This document shows positions 23,496 to 36,070 of a stretch of DNA of 64,000 nt, one piece after another; position 1 is the first letter of the stretch; each line of letters opens with the position of its first letter. The notes under the pieces are model-generated. The model searched no databases. It saw only the letters and a program-made list of their open reading frames with translations, and was not told where the DNA came from. Origin of the DNA: Allantophomopsis cytisporea (taxonomy: Eukaryota; Ascomycota; Leotiomycetes; Phacidiales; Phacidiaceae); the NCBI GenBank assembly GCA_024752435.1, contig CP103037.1:682001-746000 (forward strand), in the 5' to 3' direction. The position numbers and the translations under genes are program-made.

Positions 23496-25283
23496 ATGCC
23501 CTTTCCATCATCATCGATTCCCTACGTATGCGCCCGCTGCTTGCGAGCCAACAATCGCCATAATGCAGTTCCAATTGCTCGCCTCCCATGCCGTTCCTTC
23601 TCACTCTATTCGCCACATCTCGGTGGGCAAGCCACGGCTCGAAAACCATCCCACGACATCGAGGCACTAGAAAATGAGGAGAAGGAGGAAGAGGCTAAGG
23701 AACAGGGTGCTATGTCTAGGAGGTTACAAGAGGCTACAGAAGATGCACTCTTTGAAGGCGGAAGAGCAGGACGAAGAGCCGTAGAGGATGCGGGCTTCTC
23801 GGAGGAGCTGCGTGCGAAGCTCTTGGAAAAGGTTGAATCTGCAAAATTCAAATCGGATAATGCAAGTGCTTTTGCTGAGGCGGGTTTGAGTAGTGCTGCT
23901 GGGCAAGGGACTCGAGACATAGCCTCCGCCCAGGCATGGTCGGGGTCAGAAAACACAGAAGATACAGTGCTGAGAATGCTCAATGATGCTCATAAGCCTT
24001 TGAAGCCTGGGGCAAGAGGGACTGCGAAGATCCCATCACCCATTGTGGATTTGAGACTGAAGCCAACAGCAAAGACTAGCTCGGGACAGAGGTTGGCCAA
24101 TGCAAGAGATAAGACAAGTATATACTCTATTTCTAAAGATGAGAATCTGAGCGAAAAGGAGAAAGAAGCTATTAGGAAGGAGTTGAAGGAGAGATTCACG
24201 CCTGGGGCTAGAGCTATGCCGAATACCGTTTCGGGGCTGGCGGCGCTGGCGAATGAGAGAATTGAGGATGCTATTGCCAGAGGACAATTCAAGAACATTC
24301 CCAGAGGAAAGGGGATTGAAAGAGATACAAGGGCAGACAATCCTTTTATTGACACCACAGGTATTTATGCTCCAATACAACTCTTGATGACAAGCTGACG
24401 CTGGATAGAATACATCATGAACAAGATGATTCAACGACAAGATATTGTTCCTCCCTGGATAGAAAAACAACAAGAGCTGGTGAAAGCTGCTCGAGTTTTC
24501 CGAAGCCGTCTCAGAAATGACTGGAAGCGCCAGGCAGCAAGGACTATTGCCAGCAAAGGGGGTTCATTATTCGAGCAGATGCGTACGGCAAAATTGTATG
24601 CTATGGCAGAAGCCAAGAACAATCCACAAACACGAGCCGTGGAGTCGATATCTGTGCCGACAAATGTTACTGAAGACCCAGTTATGATAAGTATTACTCA
24701 GGAGCCTTCGACGACAGGCAGCCCAGCGGAAGTCAAGGTGACAGTCGAGGAACACGGCGCTGAGGTCAGTATTAGCAAGCCTGTAGCTGAAGCAATGCAA
24801 GCCGAGCCTTCGTTCAAATCACCGACCGTCCCAACTGCCGAAGCCTCAGCAGAATCATCAGAAGAGACTTCTTCACCCAATTCCCTCACGATAGTGCCTG
24901 GCACACCACTTCCCGCCCCATTCCGCATCCCTTCCTGGGAAGCTGCCGAACACTCCTACTTAACCCTCAACATCACCAATCTCAACAACCTGACACGCAC
25001 CTACAACCTAATGGCGCCAGACCTCGCCAAGAAACCATACTTCCACCTCGAGCGTGAATTGCGATCCTGCTATGCTGATGTAGCACCTCAGCTTGCCGAT
25101 TCAATTAAAGAGCGCGCCCAGCGGCCTGCGAGGGACTTCGTGGAGAAAATTCCTCATACGCCTGGCAGTATCTTGACAAGGTTTGGCGGCGAGAAGGCAA
25201 GAATTTATGACACGACGAGGCCGAGCTATGGGTTCAAGGAGTTTTGGCGAGATCTTTTTGCTAAGGACTCGAAGTCTTATTGA
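23496..25283 (+). CDS. DnaJC28-type DUF1992 protein, probably mitochondrial
   Basis: Two exons, 23496-24360 and 24409-25283, give 579 residues; the 48-nt intron (GTATTT to GATAG) splits a Gly/Glu codon in phase 1. The N-terminus (VCARCLRANNRHNAV, then RLPCRSFSLYSPHLGG) is Arg-rich and free of acids, fitting a mitochondrial presequence. The DUF1992 core spans the intron: residues around DNPFIDTTEYIMNKMIQRQ and PPWIEKQQELV match the DnaJ homologue subfamily C member 28 family, although no J domain is present. A low-complexity Ser/Pro/Glu region follows. The C-terminus is compact (LNNLTRTYNLMAPDLAKKPYFHL, SYGFKEFWRDLF). The biochemical role of the family is not firmly known. It is not linked to its neighbours. 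Confidence 0.88.
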
Positions 25284-26572
25284 TGTAGTGTGTAGATGTA
25301 ATGTATAGATGTAGATGATGATGTGATGATGTGTATAAGATGAACAAATTTAGACTCCTATTCTTGCAAAAAAAGACAGCACAAACAGCTTAATGCGAGA
25401 CAATGAAGAAAGCTTGTTGGTATTGGGCGGATTATGAGCTAGGGGAAAGCACGTTGAATGTGTGAATCATTTGGATCCCCAAACCGTCTGCATTGTCAGA
25501 AATAACACGAAACTCCAACCCATATAACATTTTCTGAAAGTCTGTATCTCTACTTTACATGTGTGGTATAAGATAGAAGGTACAATTACATAAGCCGTTT
25601 CCAGTCTTGACACCAGGCTTGAATCCTTAATCACAAAGACAGCTCCATATATACTATGTTAGCAGATTTCTTTCGAAATGATCTGACGCCATCCTTAAAG
25701 GCAGAGTACTGCGCAAGCAGAGCTCAAACGCCACCCAAAGATTATAATGTAGTCATTCTAGTACTCGTCGATCTAACTCCGCAGTATCTGCAAAATTGTT
25801 CCTCCTAGCCTCAGAATAAAGAGACAAACCAGGGTGAGAGAGATGCTGCCAGATTTCATGTTCGTAATAATCTGGTTTCAAGGTCAGCGTCATTGTAGCT
25901 ATTTAAGCTACACGATCTGCTAAATTTCAAAAAGTCACAGGGAGCAGATTTGGTGTTGAGTTAGAAAGCAATTTAGTATAGTCTGCTGCGTACCACAACG
26001 GACGTTTTTGAGGCCTAAAGTTCGTTCTAATTACTGGGCTGACAGCTCGTTGCCATATCAAGACTACTGGACTGCAGGGGGGATGCGATCATTTAGGGCT
26101 CAAGGGTCTGGGAAGAGAGGAAGATAACAATTCAAGTAGGAATTGATACATACTTTGCTCAACCAATCACAAGACTTCTATCTGATCGTAATTTCACGTA
26201 AATCAGCAAATCTGTGGGAATTGTCTTGAAAATGTACCATTGAATAGCCTACCAAAAGCAATATACCTAGTCTTACAAATAGACCTCGTCGAATTTGATC
26301 TACCAGAGTAAAAAGAAAAAACACAAAGAACAAAATTTATGCAGCAACACCAGCTAAACTTCGAAATTCCGATGTACCAATTTCCACCGGGTTTTCTGTA
26401 ATCTTTCCTCTATCATACCATTACCTTAAGAAAAAAAATTGAAAAAATTGAAAATGAAAACCATCTGAAACCATACTCAATGAAAGCAAAACAGCAAAGA
26501 TTTGATATTGACACAGAAGCTCCATACATGATACTATACGATTGAAGCTTTGCAGACCAGTAACTTTAATGT
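25284..26572. other. Intergenic, convergent 3' ends
   Basis: Long A+T-rich stretch between the DUF1992 and zinc-finger genes. It starts with a GATGTA/GATGAT-rich low-complexity run just past the stop codon. No coding sequence is supported. Confidence 0.5.
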
Positions 26573-28435
26573 TCAGGATCGTGGATGAAAGGCATGGTTG
26601 CTGTCATTATCACTGTTGGTATTGTGTGGAGTCATGTGTTGAACGTTGCCAGAGCTAGAATAATCATGATCCATCACAGGTTTCCAGTCACCTGGTACAT
26701 TTTCGCTGAAATAGGAACTAGCAGAGAAACCGGACTGGGTGAATAGAGGATTGTATGGTGCCTGTTGATAATAAGGCATGTGGTAGAAATCGGCAGGAAT
26801 GTGCTGCTTGACGTCGGGCAAATCTTCTACATTTTCTTTTTCGTATGATCGTGTGGGGATTGGCTTGACTATGCGAGTTGGTGTTGTCTGCTCGGGTACG
26901 TTGACAGATGGTCGAAGTGAGAAGCCTTGTGGAAAGTCAAATCTTTTTCATCTGTCAGTCAACAATGAAAGTCTCTTAATAGATAAGGAACATACCTGTG
27001 ATCTTCAAGCGGGCTCTCAGTATGGCCTGTGTCATTGTCAATATGTATCACACATACAATCTCGCGACCACTTACTAGGACTAGCAACATCATCGTCAGG
27101 CGAGTCAAAAATTCCCCAACGCTTGATGCCAGCCTGCTTCTCTCTGGCACTAAGTTCTTCGATTGCTCGACGGAACTCATGATCTTCTTCAGCACTCGGT
27201 TCGAACACGCGACTTAAGAACTCAGAATATGGACTTTCAGTCTTTGTTGCACTTCTCAAAACTCGAGTATGTGCTGACTTTGGTCGTGATTTTGGTGTTT
27301 CAAAGTTGTTTGTGCGAGGTGACTGCTTTGGATGAGTGATATTAGAGCTCACTGTTGAGAGAGGGCCCTGCTTTTGTCTTGTATTGTATCTCTTTGGTGG
27401 ATTCTTGACTGGAGTGTTCTCCACAGAGAGAGGGCCAAAGATGTCTCGAATCCGCTTCAGCTCCCACGTCTGGCGATCCTGTTCATACTCGTACTCATAC
27501 TGTTGAGTCTCACGTGAACTACGTTTCATACTCACAAGAACTGATGCGTCTTTCTTCTGGTTACGTCTTCTCTTCATCTCTGGAGTTGCGGCATCAAAAA
27601 GTCCCATTCCTGGCCAAAGAACCCCTTTTGGCTTGCAGCCAGTAACAGCGTCAACGTCATCGTACTCTTCTGTCTCGTCTGATCCCATGGAGGTTCTGGT
27701 GGAATCGTCAGGTGTTTGATGGTGCGAGAAGTTTGGTATGTTTCGTCCCATAGTTGGCGTAGCATAGCGAGGAATATCCTCGCGATCCCATGTATGCATG
27801 ATTGGCATAGGGGCACGAAACAACGGAACAGGGGTTGAAGCTGGTGGTGGAGGTACACTCAGAGTTTGCATTCCTTCTGTCTTTTTCTCAGTTTTAATCT
27901 GCAATGGCGTTAGCATAGCACTCATTCTCAAATTTTCATGACTACGAAAGAAACCGCTGCCTATACATTGTGACCGAAGGATAGCCATTGTCCAATAGAT
28001 ACTACAGCTGAGTTGTATTTTCGGAGGTAGGGACCTTCCAAATACTGAGGGCTCAACCTTGAAGTCGACCACGGCAATGAGAGCAGCATACAGTGATTCG
28101 GAAATTCGATTTGAATTTCGGTTATAAAGGAATTGACATACCATAGTACTTGCAGATGATTTTGATCGTCGAGAGCCCTTGCGGTCCTTATCCTTGACTG
28201 CCAGACGCTCGGCCAGCATCTGACCTAAGCCATGTTTCTCGTACCATTCCTCGAATGTGTCAAGCTGATCACTGGCAGCAAGCTCAGTCGGCGCCCGAAG
28301 TTGGAGCTGGAATTTGTGAGAGAGATGGGATTTGGAGGAAATATGCGTAAGGAGATGCGAAGTATCAGAGAAGCGAGGGCCTTTTGGACAGATGCTGCAG
28401 AAGAGCGGGATGGACGAGTTAGAGGCCTTAGACAT
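26573..28435 (-). CDS. C2H2-type zinc-finger protein with a 31-nt microexon
   Basis: I do not recognise a named orthologue. Four exons are modelled: 28435-28142, 27898-27076, 27026-26996 and 26942-26573, giving 505 residues. The N-terminus has one zinc-finger-like unit (FCSICPKGPRFSD with HLLTHISSKSH), close in style to BED/C2H2 fingers. The rest is charged, with Pro-rich and Ser-rich tracts and repeated RS/KR patches that fit a nuclear protein. The third exon is 31 nt and brings the frame back. The last intron appears to use an AAG acceptor at 26944-26943, because the CAG just upstream would lead straight to a stop and sits too close to the branch site. Intron 1 is 243 nt, in frame and stop-free, so its retention would add 81 residues. 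A DNA-binding or chromatin role is possible but not shown. Confidence 0.8.
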
Positions 28436-30020
28436 TATGATGATCTCTGCACAAGTTAGTTCGGTCCGTCTTCTTCAAAGTATGTAAGATGCTCCCCAGA
28501 CGTGATGAACGGACGGAAGGAAGCAGGTGAGCCATCAAAAGACAACCCCAGATCCGCACACAATAATGAAGGAGTAGAGTAGAAAGCCAATGTCTGGGGG
28601 GCGTGTACAATCCAAATCAACAGGGAAGGTGATAAGATCCAGTTCCTCTATTGACGTGCAATTCCAACATGGTAATGGTTACGTGTATAGCGACCTCCAA
28701 TTGAAACTCATTGTGATGTGCGATTGATGGGTTGAAATCGCCAATTTCAAAATGTAGAAGCTGGAATCGCTCCAATTGTGCATTGTGTTTGTATGGACCG
28801 GACCAAGAATTAAAGACATAGGAGTGGAGGTGGAGTGCAGAGAATAGACAGGAATACGTACTGTACCAACTGATCTGCCGTCTGGCTGAGTCTGATAGTT
28901 TATAGTCTCGTGCAGTAAGCAGCGAGTAAGTCAAAGACTGGAGTGATGATCAAGCAGCAGCGGGCAGCAAAGAGCTGTCAACGTGACTTCTCATAGACTC
29001 GGTGAGTCCGACGATATGGTCAAGCAGTGTCGATTGTCAGTTGTATGTATGTAGATGATGAGGAAAGAAGTAGAGACTGTGGGCATCTAATTTATGGCGG
29101 CGTGATCTGGGGGCCCTTCCCGTTTGTGCTGACGTTGTGAGGGTAGCAGCAGTGACAGGAGCCTTGTAAGGAGGCAGCTGGGGAAAGCGTCAATGACTAG
29201 GCCGTCGCGTGCACAGGGTAAGGACTGGAGGCAAGAAGAGAACTCCCGTGATTGATTGCAACACAGTAAAGGAAATGGTCATTGGCATATATATCACAGA
29301 GCATGCCGATGACCGTGTGAACATCGGAAAGGAGGATTCAAACATCTAGAGGGTCAAGATGCTGTGAAATTGAGCTGAGTTGATTCCATTGATTAAATTG
29401 ATTGAATAAACACAATGAAATGTAGAATCACGTGTTGCGAAGCCTTTGTGAGCAACACATGACAAGTGTTAGGCATCGTAAGAAGGTTCAAGAACGAGAG
29501 AATTACTTCAAGATGTTTTTACTAAAAATAAAAATCGGTGCCAATTGTTATAGAGCACAACGATGTTATTCTCAAGCGACAATCAGGAATTTTGTTAACC
29601 ATGAAGTCGGGCACTTATTGCGGAGATAGACCCAGTGTGCCCCTGCATCCCCAGGTTGACGTTTCGCTGTACCCCAGACCAAAACGAACGCTGAAAAAAG
29701 AAATAAAAAATGGGTCCTTTGTGGGGTAGTAATGCCAGGAAAGACGCCGACGGTCATGAGACAATGCAGTGTAGGATGGGTATTACTCGACTACAGTATA
29801 CGATAACCGTAGCAGAAAATTGAACGCCATCTAACTTGCTTTCCTCTCGCTTTGTATCCCGACAGCCATGTGTAGAAGACGGTGGGTTATTAGATAGCAA
29901 GAGATATCAAAGAAGCTCCTTGGGTGACAAGGATTGAAATAGATAGAGATGAGGCATTAGAGATCACAATACTCATGGCTTGGAATAGTTATATGTTCAT
30001 TCATAAACTAATCTTGACTA
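28436..30020. other. Intergenic, upstream region of the zinc-finger gene
   Basis: 1.6 kb with no convincing gene. It lies between the start of the zinc-finger gene and the 3' end of the Rab prenyltransferase gene. Frames present are short and unconserved. Confidence 0.5.
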
Positions 30021-31253
30021 TTATTTGCTTGAAAGCACAAGCTGGGTGACCTTCTTCGGCATGGCACTACATAACGTCAGCATCAACAGAGCGCCATGAA
30101 CAAGAATGTGAATACTTACTATATGGGGTCTATCTCTTCCAGACCTGGGTGTTTGAGAAGACTCAGACCTGCAAGTCCGAAGAATGTATGGAATACATCA
30201 ACCATGTCACCAGGTCTATCCGCAATGCCACCCATTTTGTGGTCCTGAAATGTGTCAGCATTTAGGATTTGAATACTAAGCCCATACATACCTGGCATTT
30301 CAGTATAAAGGCTGAGAGTTTGTCGGAGTCGATCCAATGTGCACGATCGATGATCGACATTGAACTAATAACCCACCATGAATAGCAGACGTCTTCAAGT
30401 TTCTCAGGTCTGCCATTCAGTCCACCTCCCTCAACTTGTCGCTCACTCAGCCATCGACCGAGTTTGTCTTTGTCAACCAGATCTAATCGACCCGCAATAG
30501 CGAGAGCAGCAACACAGGTGAATATTTGACCTGAGTGTGACTCTGCCCCAGGACTCACTCCGTAGCCACCATCAAAGTTACCACAAGCTACGATATGATT
30601 TACAGCCTTTTCTACATCAACCAGGTGTGTAAGATGTAATAGTGATAGAGCATTCAAAGCACCATAGAGAAAACGTGTGTCTTCCTCGCCCCATTCGTCA
30701 CCAGCGAAAGTGCCTGTCGACTTGTTCTGGAGATCTGAAATGTCTAAAGGAGCGGAGATCAATAGGACTTCCTCGCATAAGACTCAAGGGAACGGTGATT
30801 ACCTACATTTGCCAATAATAGCTTTGCCTTTTCCACGCTTCTCGAGCTCATCAATAGCATCGATGAGCACCAATACCTGAACAGCACTCACAGTAGATAG
30901 CATATGCGCGTCATGCCCCGGGGCGGCACCAAATCCACCCGAATCATGCTGGCACGACAAAATGAAATCAATAGTCTGGTCTCTGGGTAAGGCCTCGGGC
31001 CTGCCGAGAAGATGAAGAGCTGTTATACCCCAGTACAGGCCGTTCAATCTCAAATGTTCCGTCAGCCAATATTCCAGCTCGTCTTTTCGCTGTGGAGACG
31101 TCAGTCGATCAGCCAGCCGCAAGGAGCGCAGAAGACCTGTCAACGCACAGTATCTAGACTCTGGATATATTTAACGTGTGGTTCAATCACCAGCTGCAGC
31201 TCGTCAGGTAGTTGATGGGCATCTGCCCGACCAGGGCCGGAAGCTAGAGACAT
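30021..31253 (-). CDS. BET2: Rab geranylgeranyltransferase (GGTase-II) subunit beta
   Basis: The catalytic beta subunit that, with Bet4 and the escort protein, attaches geranylgeranyl groups to Rab GTPases. Five exons (31253-31149, 31089-30807, 30743-30292, 30244-30120, 30066-30021) give 336 residues, the normal size. The prenyltransferase repeats are plain: LSCQHDSGGFGAAPGHDAH, FAGDEWGEEDTRFLYGALN, CGNFDGGYGVSPGAESHSGQ, GGLNGRPEKLEDVCYSWWV and GGIADRPGDMVDVFHTFFGL. The zinc-binding Cys and His are in EDVCYSW and VFHTFF. The donor of intron 2 is GTAGGT rather than the GTAATC four bases later, because only the former gives the family's KYISDLQ join. The last exon adds PKKVTQLVLSSK. Confidence 0.94.
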
Positions 31254-31898
31254 TTTCCAGGCGGTTATATAGTCAACTAACTATATGTGCTAGAGCTGGG
31301 CCGGGTTCGTAGGTATGCGGAGAAGTATGCGAATATATGTCAAGGTGAACACGTTTTGAAGTTTAATATGCGAGAAGGGCAGTAGAGCATGAATGAGCGG
31401 GCAGACAGAGCCTGAGCACGTGACAGATACCGGTTATCGATTGTCTGATAAGAATTGCTGAGCGGCAGATCCCGCCCTTGGAACCACCTCGCTGGATGAT
31501 TTATTGCGTATAATTCAAGTAATACAATAGGGTTTTGTGACAAAACAGATAGCTTAGACAACAATATAAATGGGGCGATAAGTTCGAGATCTAGAGAGGA
31601 TGGATCTTTTCGTGGCTAGGTTTGCTCGAATATATACGTTAGGTACCTAGGTAGGTAGGTATACGTACCATACATTACCAGTTAAGCACTGAGTATAAAT
31701 ATGTACCTAGGTTATATACACCGAGTGTGGTTAAGAGTTGAAAAATAGACTTTGAGAGTGGTTGATACTGACTGTATATCTCACACAAAATACCTAAATA
31801 TAAAATTTTATTTATAAGTAAGGATTCAACTTGACTGATTTCAATTTTTTCAAACAAGATGTGCGAATTGTATTGCGCTATATATTTACTACCTTATC
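31254..31898. other. Intergenic with a GGTACC-rich patch
   Basis: It separates two minus-strand genes. About 31640-31710 carries repeated TACCTAGGTA-like words (GGTACCTAGGTAGGTAGGT and again GTACCTAGGT). No gene is seen. Confidence 0.55.
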
Positions 31899-33286
31899 TT
31901 ATTTTCCCAAGTAAGTCAAACACGCAATGACCATGGCATCAACGCCAACATCAAGCGTAGGTCGAATAACGGGAGCAAAATGCGAATTGTGGTTCACAGG
32001 AATATCAATTTCCAAAGTCCCCTTCTTGTTCGCCTCGTCCCATTTCTCTGCATCTGTTCCTCCAAACATCCAGAAACAACATGGGGGTTGATTCGGTGCT
32101 CCAGAAGCAAGGACTCCGAAATCCTCACTACCCCCACTTGGCTCATCGTTCGGATTGTAGTTGTCTCCAAAGTACTCACCAAAACTTGACGACAGCGTAG
32201 CAGCAACGTGCTCATCGTTATACAAAAGTGGCAAGTGGCTCGACACCTGCCAAAGCGGCGGCTTCGGACTTCCAGACGCCTCACACTCCGCCTTCACAAT
32301 TCGCTGAATAGCTGCAATGACCTTCTCGCGCGTCTCGGTCTTATACGTGCGTATGTTGATCTTGATCTCTGCGAAATCCGCAATGATATTCTCCGTCATC
32401 CCAGCATGAATACTACAAACTGACACCACAGCCGTATCCAGCGGAGCAACCTCCCGACTCACCACCGTCTGAAGCCGTACAATGATATGCGCCGCGAGGA
32501 CCACAGGATCTATAGCCTTATGAGGCTGACTTGAATGTCCACCACGCCCATACAGCGTAACGAGGAACGAGTCGCTCGCAGAATGTGAGGGACCCGCACA
32601 CAAAGAAATCTTTCCCACACGCTTAGAATCCACATGCTGCCCGAGCACGACGTCTGGTAGTGGGCAGGCGTGCCTTTCTGGATCATATAACCCATCGTCC
32701 ACCATTGCACGTGCACCCGCTCCCCGCTCCTCTGCTGGCTGGAATAGCACAACTAGTGTTCCACTCCAGTGCTTTTGCGCCGCGTGCAATGTAGTGACCG
32801 CTGCCATCATACAAGTGACATGGACATCATGACCACAGGCGTGCATCACCGGCTTCTCGACACCGTCATTGTCGACTTGGCGAACTTTGCTGGCGTACGA
32901 AAGACCCGTCAGCTCCTCGACGGGAAGCCCATCAGTGTCGGCGCGCACGAGAATGGTCTTGCCCGGCCCATTGCGGAGGATACCAATCAGGCCCGTGCCG
33001 CCAATGTTTTCTTTTACCTCGAAGCCTGAGAAGGACTTCAAGTGTTTCGCGGCGGTGGAGGCGGCATGGTTTTCTTGAAAAGAGAGACCGGGGTATTGAT
33101 GAAGATGTTTGTAAATGTCTTCATATGCTTCTAGATCAGGACGGAAATCTTTCAGGATCTTTTCAAAGGGGGTTGAGGTTGGGGCTCGAAATGAGAGCTT
33201 GACTGTAAGATTTGTTAGTTTAGAGTTGAGCTTGTCCGTGCTGAGAGTGGGGGTTAGGTACTTGGATTGTAGTCTCCTCCTCCCAT
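31899..33286 (-). CDS. M20-family metallopeptidase / amidohydrolase
   Basis: A zinc hydrolase of the M20D group (IAA-amino-acid hydrolase, hippurate hydrolase type) that cleaves N-acyl amino acids. Exons are 33286-33262 (25 nt: MGGGDYNP plus one base) and 33202-31899, giving 442 residues; the 59-nt intron has donor GTACCT and acceptor TTACAG, and joins in phase 1. Key motifs are LHQYPGLSFQE, VRADTDGLPVEE, the metal-binding MHACGHDVHVT, the catalytic FQPAEERGAGA, the dimerisation part GRGGHSSQPHKAIDP, and GGSEDFGVLA near the end. No signal peptide is visible, so the enzyme is likely cytosolic. A longer reading without the intron would start in an unlikely sequence. Substrate is not predictable. 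Confidence 0.92.
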
Positions 33287-34412
33287 TGTGGCAGAATTGA
33301 TTTGACAATGAATTGACTCTTTGAAGTGAAAGAAACTACGTGATATAGCTGATAAATTAGCAGAGAATTAAATCAATTGAACGTCGCGTTGGGGATTTGC
33401 TGGTGTTCATATACTCGCTCCCCGCCTTTATTTACATTGTGGAGAACTGATAACGTGCGATATAAGCTACACGGTATGCTGAGCACTTGCAGGGGATCTT
33501 AGACAAATTAGCCAGTCACGTCACTGAATTGAATGCTTGCATTTATTTCCATTCTAATTCCATCTTAAGTCCATCAGTTGGCAAGCGTTTATATTGGTTG
33601 TTATTACCGACGAAACATAACTAGGTAAGGTAGAATGGACATCACTATGCAATCTAATCTGCTTACGCTATGACATATTCAGTCACTCCACACGGCTCTT
33701 CAGACTCCATAATTGATTGGCTTTTAGACATACAATTCAATAGCATTGCTTCGGAAGTTTTCAGTTTTGTCAATATGTTAAACCGTTTTTAATCTACATA
33801 ATGATATAATTCAGGAGATCTGAAAAGTATTCGGTGTCGAGCCCTTGGTTGAGGATAGCAACTTTTGATGTTCTTTACTTTCGGTGAACGCAACCAACCG
33901 TACGCAGAAGCTCTTTACGATAAGTTACATCTCTTGTGAAAGGCATGTATGGCTTGGGTTCAAGCTTAAAACACCTGAGTCATTGTGCTCCACACAACTC
34001 AAGTAATAGAGAGATTGAGTTGAGTGACAGTGAGGTGAGAGAATCACAGCAATCAAAAGCACTAGAAGACAGCAGGCAAGATGATAGCCTCGGTTCATCA
34101 CATCAGATATATCCAATAGGTATCTCAGAAGTCGCCGTTGCTAATCTCCTAAAAGCCTCACTGTACACACCCGCTAGAGTTTTCCGTATGAAGCATATTT
34201 AGACAATTTATTCAGTTTACATGAATTTTCATCAAGTACCTCCGAATAAAAACCAATAGTACTCTATATGGACGAATGAAAGAAGTCGATATAACTTCAC
34301 CTATAAATCTGCAATGAAGCATAGCTCTAAACTCTAAACTAGAAAATCTCTCCACCATAGTGCCATCCAGGCGACCGTTAGATTCCAACACTTGCACATG
34401 CAGTTCAGTCGC
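33287..34412. other. Intergenic
   Basis: 1.1 kb between the amidohydrolase start and the 3' end of the cystathionine beta-synthase gene. I see no supported gene; frames are short and without conserved motifs. Confidence 0.5.
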
Positions 34413-36070
34413 TTAAGCCTTCGATTGCTTCATTAACCAACTCAACAGATCCACCTTGGTAACAACAGCAACAGGCTTAGGCAGCGCATCGCCATCCTTG
34501 TCTCCCTTCTCCGTAACAATAGCAGCGCTATTCCACTCGAAGAATTTGCTGAGCGCCGCAAGGGGAGTGTCTGTAGTTATTTGGATGAACTTCCTTTTAG
34601 GCGTCTTCTGCTGTCTATTTTCGCCCTTTCCCTCTATACCATTGGTTTTCGGTGGTTCAGTAAGATGACTGATATCTTTGGGATCAGTGACAACTTCGGG
34701 AATGCTAGAGAAATCGAACATGATTGACGAAACAGGTGTCTTGCCTGTCGCCCGACCGTGTGAGACTCGACTTAGGAGATTACCCAGGGTTACAAGCCCA
34801 ACAAGCTTGCCACCTGTTGGTGCCAATACTGGGAGTTGATCGAAACCTTTCTCGCGCATTGTTTCAATGGCATCGGCGACGGGAGAGTCAGCCAAGACAG
34901 TTGTCACTGGCTTTAGGCGCAAAGAACGAACTGTTGCCCCACTGTAGAGATCCTTTGACTTGTGGGAGTCAAGGATGGGAGATGTCGGCGTGGATTCTGG
35001 TGGGGTAATGGGAAGAAGGTCGTTAGCAGCAAGCCAGTCATCATCTGCGAATTTGCTGAGGTAACTTCGGATGCTATCTGGCAGGATGACGACTACAATA
35101 TCGCCTTTTCCAAGACTAAGGTCTTTCACTCCTTTTACCATCGCTGAAATAGCACTGCCGCTGCTGCCTCCAACAAGAAGTCCTTCTTCTGCAATCAATC
35201 TTCTTGCAAAGGCGAAGGATTCTCGATCCTCTGTCTTGTACCAAACATCTACTGATTCCCGATCACAAACTTCTGGAATGAAATCATAGCCAATACCTTC
35301 CACCTTATATGCTTCATTGGCATGCTCTTGGTTCAGAGTTTCTGGAAGAGCTAATATCGAACCAAAAGGATCCGCCGCAATGACTTTGATGTCTGGGTTG
35401 TGTTTTCGTAATCCCTTCGAAAGTCCACTGATAGTGCCACCTGTGCCAGCTCCTGCAACAATTGCCTTGATCTTCCCGTCTGTTTGCTTCCAAATTTCTT
35501 CTGCGGTACCATACTCATGTGCCAAAGGATTATCCTTATTCGCATATTGATCGAGAATATGTGAGTTTGGGATCTCCTTTTGTAGTCTCTTAGCGACACC
35601 GATGTGCGACTCTGGGGAATCGAATGCAGCCTGTGTAGGTGTTCGTATGATGGTAGCACCGAGTGCTCTTAGAACGGAGACTTTCTCAGGCGACATCTTC
35701 TCTGGAAGGGTGATGATAGTCTTGTAACCTTTGATTGCACCTACAAGTGCAAGTCCAATACCACTGAAACTATTAGCTAAATAGAGGTGATATTCGATGA
35801 TGTAACGTACGTGTTTCCACTCGTTGGCTCAATGAGAGTATCACCTGGTTTTATACGACCGGATCGCTCAGCTTCCTCGATCATGCGCAGAGCGATTCTG
35901 TCCTTCACACTACCGCCAGCATTGAAGAACTCAACCTTTGCGTAGATCTCCGCTTCGATACCCAAACTTTGGGGGATCTTGTTCAGGCGTACCAGCGGAG
36001 TGTTACCTATCAGCTCTGTAGCTGACATAGCAACAGCTGGGTTAACCGCTGGGTGGCTCTTAGTAGACAT
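34413..36070 (-). CDS. CYS4: Cystathionine beta-synthase
   Basis: The PLP enzyme that joins homocysteine and serine to cystathionine in transsulfuration. Exons are 36070-35811 and 35763-34413, with a 47-nt intron (GTACGT to TTTCAG) inside the conserved SGNTG motif, giving 536 residues. The PLP lysine is Lys56 in GGSVKDR; phosphate-binding motifs are EPTSGNTG and GAGTGGT, with VGGSSGSA later. The C-terminus has the paired CBS regulatory domains (VADAIETMREKGFDQLPVL and the ITTDTPLAALSKFFEWN part), with a lysine-rich insert between. As in other fungi there is no heme-binding N-terminal extension. The ATG at 36070 starts right before the catalytic domain. It is divergent from the membrane-protein gene at 37067. 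Confidence 0.95.
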
